Positions 1 to 8,400 of a stretch of 64,000 bases of DNA are shown piece after piece. The notes below the pieces were generated by a model. The model was given only the letters and a program-made list of their open reading frames with translations. It was not told the DNA's origin and did not search any database. Position 1 is the stretch's first letter, and the number at the start of each line of letters is the position of its first letter. The position numbers and the translations under genes were made by a program. Source of the DNA: Spirochaetales bacterium. GTDB lineage: Bacteria; Spirochaetota; Spirochaetia; DSM-27196; Alkalispirochaetaceae. The stretch lies in the NCBI GenBank assembly GCA_028282545.1, contig JANQHT010000156.1:1-64000 (forward strand), in the 5' to 3' direction.

Positions 1-783
1 TACCGGCGATCCGGGTGTGTCCCTTTGCCCGGTCTCGTCGACACGACGCCGCGCCGCCTCCGACGCGTTAAACTGCGCCTCCATGACGCGGCCGGCGTAC
101 TTTGCCATCAGGAAAAAACCGACGTAGTTGACGTCGGTGACGAACCGAAAATCGTTCAGCGCCAACTCTTTGACGCTGCCGGCCCGGAGTACGCCGGCGT
201 TCGAAACCAGTACGTCCAAGCCGCCGAATCGCCGTACTACTGCGTTTAGGGCGGCGGCGACGCTCTCTTCATCTCCGACGTTTACCTCGAGCGCGATGTG
301 GGGCGCCCCGAGTTCTCGGGCACGCGCCCGGGCGCCGTCGATGTTCATATCCGCCAGGGCGATCACGGCACCCTGCGCGGCGAGCCCCCGCGCCAGTTCC
401 CATCCGAACCCCTGGGCGGCGCCGGTAATCAGGACCACCCGGTCGCGCATGACATCGTTCAACGAACCGTCCGGGGCAGATCCCGGAGCGGCCCCCGCCG
501 CCGTCGGTGCGTCGTTGTCACGGACCCAGCGCGCTCCCGAGGGGAATGCCACGGCGTGTGGATCCTCTCCGGTGGTCCTGCGATGATCCTCGTACAGCTG
601 AACGAGTTCTTCCGCCGATGGGACGCGTGCAAGTTCCAGCGTCGTTCCGCGCCCGGCGGCGGTATCGCCACGATCCGCCGCGGAAGCCGCTTGTTTTAGG
701 TGGAACCGGGCCCCGGCGCGGAACAGAAACGAGGCGCCGCGCAAAAGGGGACCGAGAGCCAGTTCTGCAGATTCGGCTGTCAC
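1..783 (-). CDS. Short-chain dehydrogenase/reductase with N-terminal extension, 3' end beyond the window
   Basis: The frame is open for 261 codons from a GTG start to the left edge, so the C-terminus is missing. An N-terminal stretch of about 115 residues precedes a classical SDR Rossmann fold: the nucleotide motif VVLITGAAQGFGWELA, then a conserved NAG (VLVSNAGV). The catalytic YxxxK would lie outside the window. The GTG directly follows the stop codon of the E1 gene, with GGGAGGG seven bases upstream, so the two genes are translationally coupled. NAD(P)-dependent oxidation of a polyol or hydroxy compound is expected from the family; the long N-terminal extension resembles some sugar-alcohol dehydrogenases. 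The substrate cannot be read from the sequence. Confidence 0.8.
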   Translation of the reverse strand, partial: MTAESAELALGPLLRGASFLFRAGARFHLKQAASAADRGDTAAGRGTTLELARVPSAEELVQLYEDHRRTTGEDPHAVAFPSGARWVRDNDAPTAAGAAPGSAPDGSLNDVMRDRVVLITGAAQGFGWELARGLAAQGAVIALADMNIDGARARARELGAPHIALEVNVGDEESVAAALNAVVRRFGGLDVLVSNAGVLRAGSVKELALNDFRFVTDVNYVGFFLMAKYAGRVMEAQFNASEAARRRVDETGQRDTPGSPV

Positions 784-3255
784 CTACACGCCCTCCCGAC
801 TTCTGCGGGCGAGTTCCTCCTCGCTCTGGTTGGACCCTACCGTGTGACCCGGGAGCGGGACAACCCGTTCGTGGATCGCGTCCACGAGCCAGTGCGGCTG
901 CGGGAAGAAGGTGCTTTCAAGTTCCGGCGCGGGAGTGATCCAGTTGCGGCTCCCCACAACGGCGGGCGGCGCGTCAAGGTAATCAAAAGCGAGTTGGGAG
1001 ATATTGGAGGCGATCGTGTGGAGAAAGCCGGCCCGGTCCGACGCGTCCGAGGCGAGCAGGATCTTGCCCGTCTTCTTCACCGATTCCACGATCGGGTCGA
1101 GATTGAGGGGGGCAATGAAGCGCGCGTCGATGACTTCTGCGGAGATGCCGTACCTCTCTTCGAGGATCTCAGCCGCCTCGATTGCGCGATAGAGCGTGGC
1201 GCCGATCGTCAGGATCGTCACGTCGCTCCCTTCGCGCTTGACGTCGGGTTCGCCTTCTGGAATCGCGTAGTACCCCTCGGGAACGCCGCCTTCATGGAAG
1301 AGTTCGCCCACGTCGTAGAGGCGCTGGCTTTCGAAGAAGACTACCGGGTCGCTTCCGGCGAGCGCCAGATTGAGCATTCCCTTGGCGTCGTAGGGCGTGG
1401 CCGGGAAGTAGACTTTGAGTCCCGGTATGTGCGCCACGATGCTGGTCCAGTCCTGGGAGTGCTGGGCGCCGTACTTGTTGCCCACGGAGACGCGCAGGGT
1501 GAGCGGCATCTCCAGGATACCGGCGCTCATCGCCTGCCACTTGCTCATCTGGTTGAATATCTCGTCCCCGGAGCGGCCCATGAAGTCACAGTACATGAGT
1601 TCCACCACCGCGCGGCCGCCGGTGAGGGCGTATCCCACGCCGGTACCCACGATGGCGCCCTCGGAGATGGGCGAGTTGAAGAGGCGATTGTAGGGGAGCA
1701 GTTCGGTGAGGCCCCGGTATACGGCAAAGGCGCCGCCCCAGTCGCGGTTCTCTTCGCCGTAAGCGACCATCGTCGGGTCCGTCGTGAAACGGTGCAGCAT
1801 CGCTTCGAAGAGGGCATCCCGGTAGGAGAACACCTTGAGCTTGGAGACCGGTTTGCCCTCTTTGTCCAGCCCGAACCGAATCTTTTTGGACAGTTGCTGC
1901 ACCCGGACGTTTTCCTCCGGGCTCTCCAGCAGTTCCGGTGTGGCCTCCGCCGGGCCGTACGCTTCAACCGTGCGGTTGCTGAACATGTACGTCCCGATCT
2001 CTTCACCCTCCATACGAGGGCTCAGGGCGGGGTCGGAGGCGCGCCGCGTGGCGGCCACGATCTTCGTCTTCACCCGGTCATCGAGCGCGTCCAGGTCCGC
2101 CCCGGAGGCGATCTTGTTGCTCACCAGGTAGTCCCGGTAGGAGGCGATCGCATCCTGCTCTTTCCACAGTTCCACCTCGTCCGAGGTCCGGTAGCTGGAC
2201 GCGTCCGAAGGTGAATGGCCGGAGAGCCGGTAGGTGATCGTGTCCAGAAGGACCGGGCCCTTCCCCGCCTCGAGGATCGCCTTTTTCCGCTTGATCGCGT
2301 CGGCCACGGCAAGCGGGTTGTACCCGTCCACGCGTTCGGCGTGCATGTTCTCCCGGTTGACGCCGGCGCCCATACGGGCCAGCACCTCAAAGCCCATCGT
2401 CTCGCCCACCGGTTGGCCGCCCATACCGTAGAAGTTGTTCAGGAAGTGGAAGAGGATGGGGGGCGCCCCGCCGATCTCTTCCGGCCAGAGTTTGCGATAT
2501 TGGTCCATGGCGGCGAACATCATCGCCTCCCAGACCGGTCCGCACCCGGCGGAGGCGTCGCCGATGTTGGCGAGGACGATTCCCTTCTGCCGGTTCACGC
2601 GTTTGTACAGGGCGGCTCCCGTTGCGATGTCTGCGCTCCCGCCCACCAGGGCGTTGTTGGGCATGCTCCCGAAGGGGGCAAAAAAGGCGTGCATCGAGCC
2701 GCCCAGGCCGCGGTTGAACCCGGTGCGGCGGGCAAAGATCTCAGCCAGCGTGCCGTAAAGGACGAAGTCCTCCGCCAAGTCTTTCACGGAGTCCGGGCGC
2801 CCACCGGCGTCCCGCTCTACCACGCGCAAGGGATCACCGCTTAGGTAGTTCTCCATGATCGGCAGGAGATCCTGCTCGGCCGTCTTCTGGATCGCCGAGA
2901 ACGATTTGGCCAAGATCTCGCCGTGACTGCGGTGGCTGCCGAAGACGAGATCATCCACGTTCAGGTGCACCGCCATTCCCACGGCTGTGCTTTCCTGGCC
3001 TATCGAGAGGTGCGCCGGTCCGGCGTGCTTGTACGCGATTCCTTCGTACTCGCCGGTCATCTTGATGGCGTTGAGCATCGACTCGAACTCGCGAATGGTC
3101 TGCATGTCGTAGTAGATCTGAACCAGACGGTCCACGCCCAGTTCCGTTTTTTCGCTCTTGACGTCGGACTCGTAGGCGTTGATGGGGATGGGGCTTAGGG
3201 TGAGTTGGTCCTTTGCGCGGACGTTTTTCGGATCTATGTTCAGTGCTTTGGGCAT
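784..3255 (-). CDS. Fused alpha-beta E1 of a 2-oxoacid dehydrogenase complex (thiamine diphosphate)
   Basis: 823 residues. The first ~430 match the E1 alpha subunit: an early substrate-binding region ([15 protein letters not shown]) and the ThDP-binding region starting [14 protein letters not shown] and ending in LNN. The rest matches E1 beta ([46 protein letters not shown]). Alpha and beta are separate in most branched-chain, acetoin and Gram-positive pyruvate complexes, so this is a genuine fusion with no internal stop. It decarboxylates a 2-oxoacid and passes the acyl group to the lipoyl arm of E2. The ATG has AAGGAGG upstream and lies ten bases after the E2 gene. No E3 is present here. 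Pyruvate, acetoin or branched-chain oxoacid are all possible substrates. Confidence 0.88.
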   Translation of the reverse strand: MPKALNIDPKNVRAKDQLTLSPIPINAYESDVKSEKTELGVDRLVQIYYDMQTIREFESMLNAIKMTGEYEGIAYKHAGPAHLSIGQESTAVGMAVHLNVDDLVFGSHRSHGEILAKSFSAIQKTAEQDLLPIMENYLSGDPLRVVERDAGGRPDSVKDLAEDFVLYGTLAEIFARRTGFNRGLGGSMHAFFAPFGSMPNNALVGGSADIATGAALYKRVNRQKGIVLANIGDASAGCGPVWEAMMFAAMDQYRKLWPEEIGGAPPILFHFLNNFYGMGGQPVGETMGFEVLARMGAGVNRENMHAERVDGYNPLAVADAIKRKKAILEAGKGPVLLDTITYRLSGHSPSDASSYRTSDEVELWKEQDAIASYRDYLVSNKIASGADLDALDDRVKTKIVAATRRASDPALSPRMEGEEIGTYMFSNRTVEAYGPAEATPELLESPEENVRVQQLSKKIRFGLDKEGKPVSKLKVFSYRDALFEAMLHRFTTDPTMVAYGEENRDWGGAFAVYRGLTELLPYNRLFNSPISEGAIVGTGVGYALTGGRAVVELMYCDFMGRSGDEIFNQMSKWQAMSAGILEMPLTLRVSVGNKYGAQHSQDWTSIVAHIPGLKVYFPATPYDAKGMLNLALAGSDPVVFFESQRLYDVGELFHEGGVPEGYYAIPEGEPDVKREGSDVTILTIGATLYRAIEAAEILEERYGISAEVIDARFIAPLNLDPIVESVKKTGKILLASDASDRAGFLHTIASNISQLAFDYLDAPPAVVGSRNWITPAPELESTFFPQPHWLVDAIHERVVPLPGHTVGSNQSEEELARRSREGV

Positions 3256-3265
3256 TGCTTCCTCC

Positions 3266-4600
3266 TTAGCGGGCCAAGGTCAGTTCGAAGCCGGCGATGT
3301 TTGCAGCCAGCGCCTGCAGGAAACGGGCAGCCGGGGCACCGTCTACCGCGCGATGATCGATGGTGAGCGAGAGCATGATCTGCGGGACGTTCTCTCCGGA
3401 CGCGTCCGGTCGATAGACGATCGTTCCCACGCCGAGAATGGCAACCTGCGGAACGTTTAGGACCGGTGTGAAGTACTCGATCCCGAGTCCGCCCAGGTTC
3501 GTGACCGTGAACGTTGCCGGCGCAAGATCCGCCGGCGTCGCCTTTCCGGTGCGCGCCCTCTCGGCCAGCTCCCGGGCAGCGTGGTGCAGGTCGACCAGGG
3601 AGAGACCATGGGCACCCTGGATCGTGGGAACCAGGAGCCCCTTGTCCGTGTCCACGGCGAATCCCAGGTCCACTCCGGCGAATCGCCTGATGGAGGTCTG
3701 TAGGAAATGCGCGTTGAGTTCCGGGTAATCCTGCAACGTTCGGGCAACGGCGAAGTTCACCATGTCGTTGATCGAGATGGACGGTATTGCGCCGCCGGGG
3801 CGTGCGCTATCGGTGCGCGACACAGCCTCTTTCACCCGCGCGCGGTAGGATAGCAGCGCCCGCGCGTCGGCCGGTGCGTGGAGCGTGAGCTGCGCGGAAC
3901 CCTGGAGACTCGCCAGCATGCGCTCGGCGATGACCTTCCGGATCCCCGTGACCGGGATCTCCTCGCTGACCTGCGCGGGACCCACCGGCGCGCTTTTCCC
4001 CATGGCGGGAACCGCGGCCGTGGTACGCGGCGCCGCACCCGCGGGCGATCCGCCGGCGGCCGCCTCCACGTCCCTCACCAGGACGCGCCCGCCCGGTCCG
4101 GAGCCTGCGAGCTGCGCCGTATCCACGCCCAGCCCTTCCGCCAGTTTTCGAGCACGCGGGCTGGCGTGGTGGGGCCTGCGACCTCCACCGCCGCCCGTTG
4201 CCAACAGCGGCGCGGAACCGGGAACCGTCTCACCGTCCCGTTGTTTCCCGGCACTGGCCTGATCGACCGGCGCTTTCGACGCCGCCGCTCTCGACGACGA
4301 CGCAGCAGTTGTCGCCGCCGGTGCGTCGGAGGCACCGTCACCCGCCGGAGGAGGTGCCTCGCCCGGTTCTCCCACCGCGAGCAGCGCCTTCATGACGGGA
4401 ACCTCGTCTCCCTCTTCGGCGTAGAGCGCCAGCACCGTGCCGGCGGCCGTGGCCGGGACTTCCAGTGTCGCCTTGTCCGTTTCCACTTCGCAAATCGTCT
4501 GGTCCACCGTAATCGTATCGCCAACTGCGACCTTCCAGGTTTGGACGATACAACTTTCCACCGAGTTTCCCTGCTGCGGAAGTACGATAATCTCCGCCAT
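3266..4600 (-). CDS. Dihydrolipoamide acyltransferase, E2 of a 2-oxoacid dehydrogenase complex
   Basis: 444 residues. An N-terminal lipoyl domain carries ETDKAT with Lys43 as the expected lipoylation site. An Ala/Ser/Pro-rich linker follows, then a peripheral subunit-binding domain ([28 protein letters not shown]), a second linker and the catalytic acyltransferase domain ending in [16 protein letters not shown], whose His and Asp form the CoA acyl-transfer site. I chose the ATG at 4600 because AGGAGGAGC sits just upstream; an in-frame extension overlaps the regulator gene and has no such site. The gene is sandwiched between the DeoR-type regulator and E1 and is almost certainly co-transcribed with both. 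Confidence 0.92.
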   Translation of the reverse strand: MAEIIVLPQQGNSVESCIVQTWKVAVGDTITVDQTICEVETDKATLEVPATAAGTVLALYAEEGDEVPVMKALLAVGEPGEAPPPAGDGASDAPAATTAASSSRAAASKAPVDQASAGKQRDGETVPGSAPLLATGGGGGRRPHHASPRARKLAEGLGVDTAQLAGSGPGGRVLVRDVEAAAGGSPAGAAPRTTAAVPAMGKSAPVGPAQVSEEIPVTGIRKVIAERMLASLQGSAQLTLHAPADARALLSYRARVKEAVSRTDSARPGGAIPSISINDMVNFAVARTLQDYPELNAHFLQTSIRRFAGVDLGFAVDTDKGLLVPTIQGAHGLSLVDLHHAARELAERARTGKATPADLAPATFTVTNLGGLGIEYFTPVLNVPQVAILGVGTIVYRPDASGENVPQIMLSLTIDHRAVDGAPAARFLQALAANIAGFELTLAR

Positions 4601-4608
4601 TGCTCCTC

Positions 4609-5364
4609 CTAAACCAGTACGATTTCGACCCCGCACTCCCGGAGGCGCTCTTTCGCCTCCGGGGCAAGATCGCTGTCGCTGATGATTGTGTCCGTATCGG
4701 AAAGGGGCAGAACCTGGACGAAGCCGGCCTGCCCGTACTTGCTGCTGTCCGCAACCACGATCGTCTTTTTTGCCTGCCGCGCCATCGCCTTCACCACCTC
4801 GGCACCGTCCACCAGGTGCGTGGTGAGACCCGTATCCGGCGCAAACCCGTCGGTCCCGACAAAGGCGATATCCACGTGAAACCGCTCCAGGTCCTCCCGG
4901 GTAAGGGGGCCCACAAGACTCTCGGTGGCCGGTCGGAACTCCCCTCCGGTCATCGTCATCCGCACCCCGGGGTTGCCGCGCCCGTAGGCCAGGGCCAGGG
5001 TGTTGTTGGTTACGATCGTCACATCCCGCTTACCGAGCAGGAAACGAACGATAAGCGCCGTGGTTGTTCCCGCTTCGACCATGATTGTGTCCCCGTCTTT
5101 GACGAGATCCGCCGCGGCCCGGGCAATGCGCTTCTTTGCGTCGGTGTTTGTCCGCTCGTGCTCCATGATCGACGGGTGGTACGTGGGGACCGCACCTCCG
5201 TGAACCCGCGTCAGGTACCCCTTCTCCTCCAGCGAGTTGAGGTAATTGCGTACGGAGACCTGCGAAACGCCCATTGCGGCGGCGATGTCTTTGACCGAGA
5301 GCTCCGGATCGTTCGCCAGCAGGCGCAACACCGCTCGCTCTCGCTCGTTTGGTACCGGATTCAC
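4609..5364 (-). CDS. DeoR-family transcriptional regulator
   Basis: 251 residues. The N-terminal helix-turn-helix (AVLRLLANDPELSVKDIA, then VSVRNYLNSLEEKGYLTRVHGGA) is the DeoR signature, and the C-terminal sugar-phosphate-sensing DeoRC domain follows (VEAGTTTALIVRFL, VTIVTNNTLALA, GTDGFAPDTGLT). DeoR proteins usually repress sugar or polyol genes until a phosphorylated intermediate binds. It is the first gene of the E2-E1-SDR unit, eight bases from the E2 start, so it is probably a local autoregulated repressor. The start codon is GTG, has no Shine-Dalgarno sequence, and lies six bases after a good -10 box. Confidence 0.9.
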   Translation of the reverse strand: MNPVPNERERAVLRLLANDPELSVKDIAAAMGVSQVSVRNYLNSLEEKGYLTRVHGGAVPTYHPSIMEHERTNTDAKKRIARAAADLVKDGDTIMVEAGTTTALIVRFLLGKRDVTIVTNNTLALAYGRGNPGVRMTMTGGEFRPATESLVGPLTREDLERFHVDIAFVGTDGFAPDTGLTTHLVDGAEVVKAMARQAKKTIVVADSSKYGQAGFVQVLPLSDTDTIISDSDLAPEAKERLRECGVEIVLV

Positions 5365-5370
5365 GCTGCG

Positions 5371-5399
5371 AATGTAATTAAAACGAAAATAAAACGCAA
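5371..5399 (-). promoter_or_regulatory. Sigma70-type promoter of the DeoR-E2-E1-SDR operon
   Basis: On the minus strand TTGCGT and TACATT are separated by 17 bases in an AT-rich island. The -10 box ends six bases before the GTG of the regulator gene, so transcription would begin at the start codon itself. Confidence 0.5.
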
Positions 5400-5481
5400 G
5401 TATTTCGGAACTATTTTAATACACCGGCGGCCGCACCTCTCTGTGCTCCGGCGCGACTGTCACGTAGCCGCGCCCACGCCC

Positions 5482-8400
5482 TTAGTAGAGGCTCATCCGG
5501 TACACGAGGTTGATGAAGAACGTTCTACCCATACGCGCCGGAAGCGTAAGGAACGTGGGACCGAACGCGTACGGTAACTCGTAGAACCCGTAATTGAGGT
5601 ATCGACCCTGCCGGACCACCGGGAAGTGGCTCGAGTAGTTGGGGTCCCCGGCGTAGATCTGTCCATCCGTCGGGTTAACGCCTCCGGGTATGTACACGCC
5701 GCGGCGATATACGTTGGAGGTAAAGATCGTGGTCTCGAAGATACCGCTCTGGTTGCTATCCAATTGGCTATGTGCCAACGGCGAATACCAGATCGAACTC
5801 GACGTTGATGCGGGACGTGTGTTGGCGGTGGCCCGCGATCCGAGGCCCGCCATGTTTCCGGAATCGATAGCGGATGGGCGTGTTCCGGTCAAACCCCAGG
5901 AGGACCACATCTGGTCCACCCGATAGAGGAAGTACCCACCGGACAGACCCATATTGATCGTCGGTCGCAACGTAGAGGCGATGTTTCGGACCCGCCCGTC
6001 GTAGGACGTCGACGTAGTGAAAAAGGTGCTCGGCGTGGTGATGATCGGGTCGCCGTAGATCTTGTTGGCTTCTGCGTACGAGTTCGGGATATCGTCTTCC
6101 GGCAACAGCGTCACGCTGTAGCCACTCCACGACCCAAGAACGTAGAAGAGGCCTTCTATGTTGCCGGCGTCTTCGACCCACGCCTTGATGTCCAACGCCC
6201 GTTGCACATCGGTGGGATCGTCGTCGTCGTAGATGACGGTGACCCTGGAGCCGAAGCCCATCACATTGGTGCTGCTGTACGGCCCAAATCCACCGGAGTC
6301 TGCGTTGTAGGCGCGGGTCCAGAAGTAGAGCAACTCGCCCTGGGGCAGGCCCGACACGTAGTCGTACTCGGTGGACGTGGTGTTTCCTAGGTAGGTGACC
6401 GGATCGCCGTTGTTCGGATCCGCGTTCTTGTTGGTCGAGTAGTAGGTGTAATACCGAGTCGTGTTGCTGCCGGTGGGCTCAGTGACGGGGTTGTAGTAAA
6501 CACGAGTCGCGCCAAAGGCGTAGAACCCCTTCCACGCATAGGTTGGCTCGGCCACCTGCAGGTAAATCGAGTCTGCCGTAAAGCCGGACACGTTGCCCGC
6601 TTCGTCCCGGAACCGCACGTACACGCTCTTGTATCCCGGGTTGTTTGTGAAGGCGAAGTTCGAGCCGCCCAGGTAGCCCCCGGCTTTGGTGGATATCGTA
6701 GACGAGAACGGCTCCCAACTGCCCGTACCGAAGGTACCCTGGTAACCGGTGCCGTCGTAGTAGTAGTACTGGACCTCCAGGTTGTTCTGGGAGGTGTAGT
6801 TGTCCGATGCAGCCAGGCCCATCTTTGCCTGAACCGACGGCGTGTAGAAGTCACCCTGGTTGAGAACCACAGATGCGCTGGTCGGAGCCGTCTGGTCGAG
6901 AATGATCGTATCGGAGACGTAGCCTGAAATGTTGCCGACGCTGTCACGTAGCCGCACGTACACCCGCTTGGTTCCCTCGCCCGCAGGGACGACAGTGGTG
7001 AACGAAGCGTCATAGGGCTGCCACGCCTCCCAGACCGAAGCCGGCTCGTAGTCGAGGATGCTCATCTCCATGCCCGGTTCACTGGCCGCGTTGATCGAGA
7101 CCGACACCGTTCTCGAGTTGGTCGAATAGCCACCGGAATTGAGCGTGAGTGATGTCAGCGTAGGAGCGGTGGTATCAACCGTGATTGACTCATCATCGAC
7201 ACTTCCCCAGTTCCCAAGGGCGTCCTGTTCCTGAACGTACAGGGTATGGTTGCCGTCCGTCTGCGAGGGCGCGGTGTACACCGTTGCCGTCGTTGTCGTC
7301 GCCCCGCTGCTAAGGTCTGAACTATCCAGCTTGAACCGGAACGTACCCGTTCCGTCACTACCCGCGTTGCTCGACCACGACCAGGTGGGCGTCGTGTCGT
7401 TCGTCGGCGTTGACGTTACCCGGCTTACCGTGGGCGCCACCGGTCCCTGGCGATCTACGCGAACCGTGCTGTAGCCGTACTTGTTCTGCGTTTGGCCCAA
7501 CCACACAAACCCGCTACCGGTGTCGTAATACTCTTCAACCTGGATCTGAAACTGCAGATCGGTGCCGTCGGGCGTGCTCGCTCCGTACGTTGCCGCGTTG
7601 TTCCCGCCGGCGCCGTCGTTTGTTGTCCATCCGCCCCCGTTTACCCGCCAGCGATACGTTGTCGTCGAGTCAACCTGACCGGTTCCGGACGTCCAGTTCC
7701 ACGTGATGTTCGTTGTGGTGGAACCACTCGTCCGTAGCAGATCACCCACCGCGACGACCGCCGGCGGCGCCGTGTACGTTCCGTCAACCCAGATGAGGTG
7801 CGTCCCAGGGTTCGACCAGTTCCCAACGGCGTCACGTTCCTGCACTTCCAAGGTGTAGAAGTACGGCGTGTTGGTCCCGGCTGCGCCGTCGGGATCGGCC
7901 ACGAGCGTCTGGGCGATTTCCTGGGGAGACCAGATGGTATCTCCATCGCTAAAATAGTCCGTGCCGCTTGGATAGAGCTTGACGCCCTGATTCATCAAAC
8001 GGTAACGGAACGTCCCATTTCCACCACCGCCGCCGCTGGACCACGACCATGTGGGTTGGGTTTTTGGCGTGCGGTCGATACCGGTGACATTGGGAGCGTT
8101 GGGCGGCTCAATATCCCAGTTCAACGTAAAGTTGGCCGTTGTTGCGTTTCCCGCGTTGTCGGTTACCGTGAAGGCTATGCCGTAGTACCCGTGAGCATTC
8201 GCCGAAATATCGGTACTGATCGCGTTTGCCGCGGAGAACGTGATCGTTCCCGGACCCGAGGTCTGTTCCCACAGGTAGCTCGCCACGCCGCTCCCGTTTT
8301 CCAGGACTTCGGCGGGGTCAAGTGTTCCTCCGGTAACCAGGGAGTACGTCGCCGTGAACTGTGCCTTCTCGAGGAACACCTGGCCGTCGTCGGCGATCGC

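Noticed and set aside
700-2214. Plus-strand open frame of 504 codons opposite the E1 gene
   Set aside because: It is the antisense shadow of a clear E1 protein; its product is Arg/Gly/Val-rich with no domain and no ribosome site.
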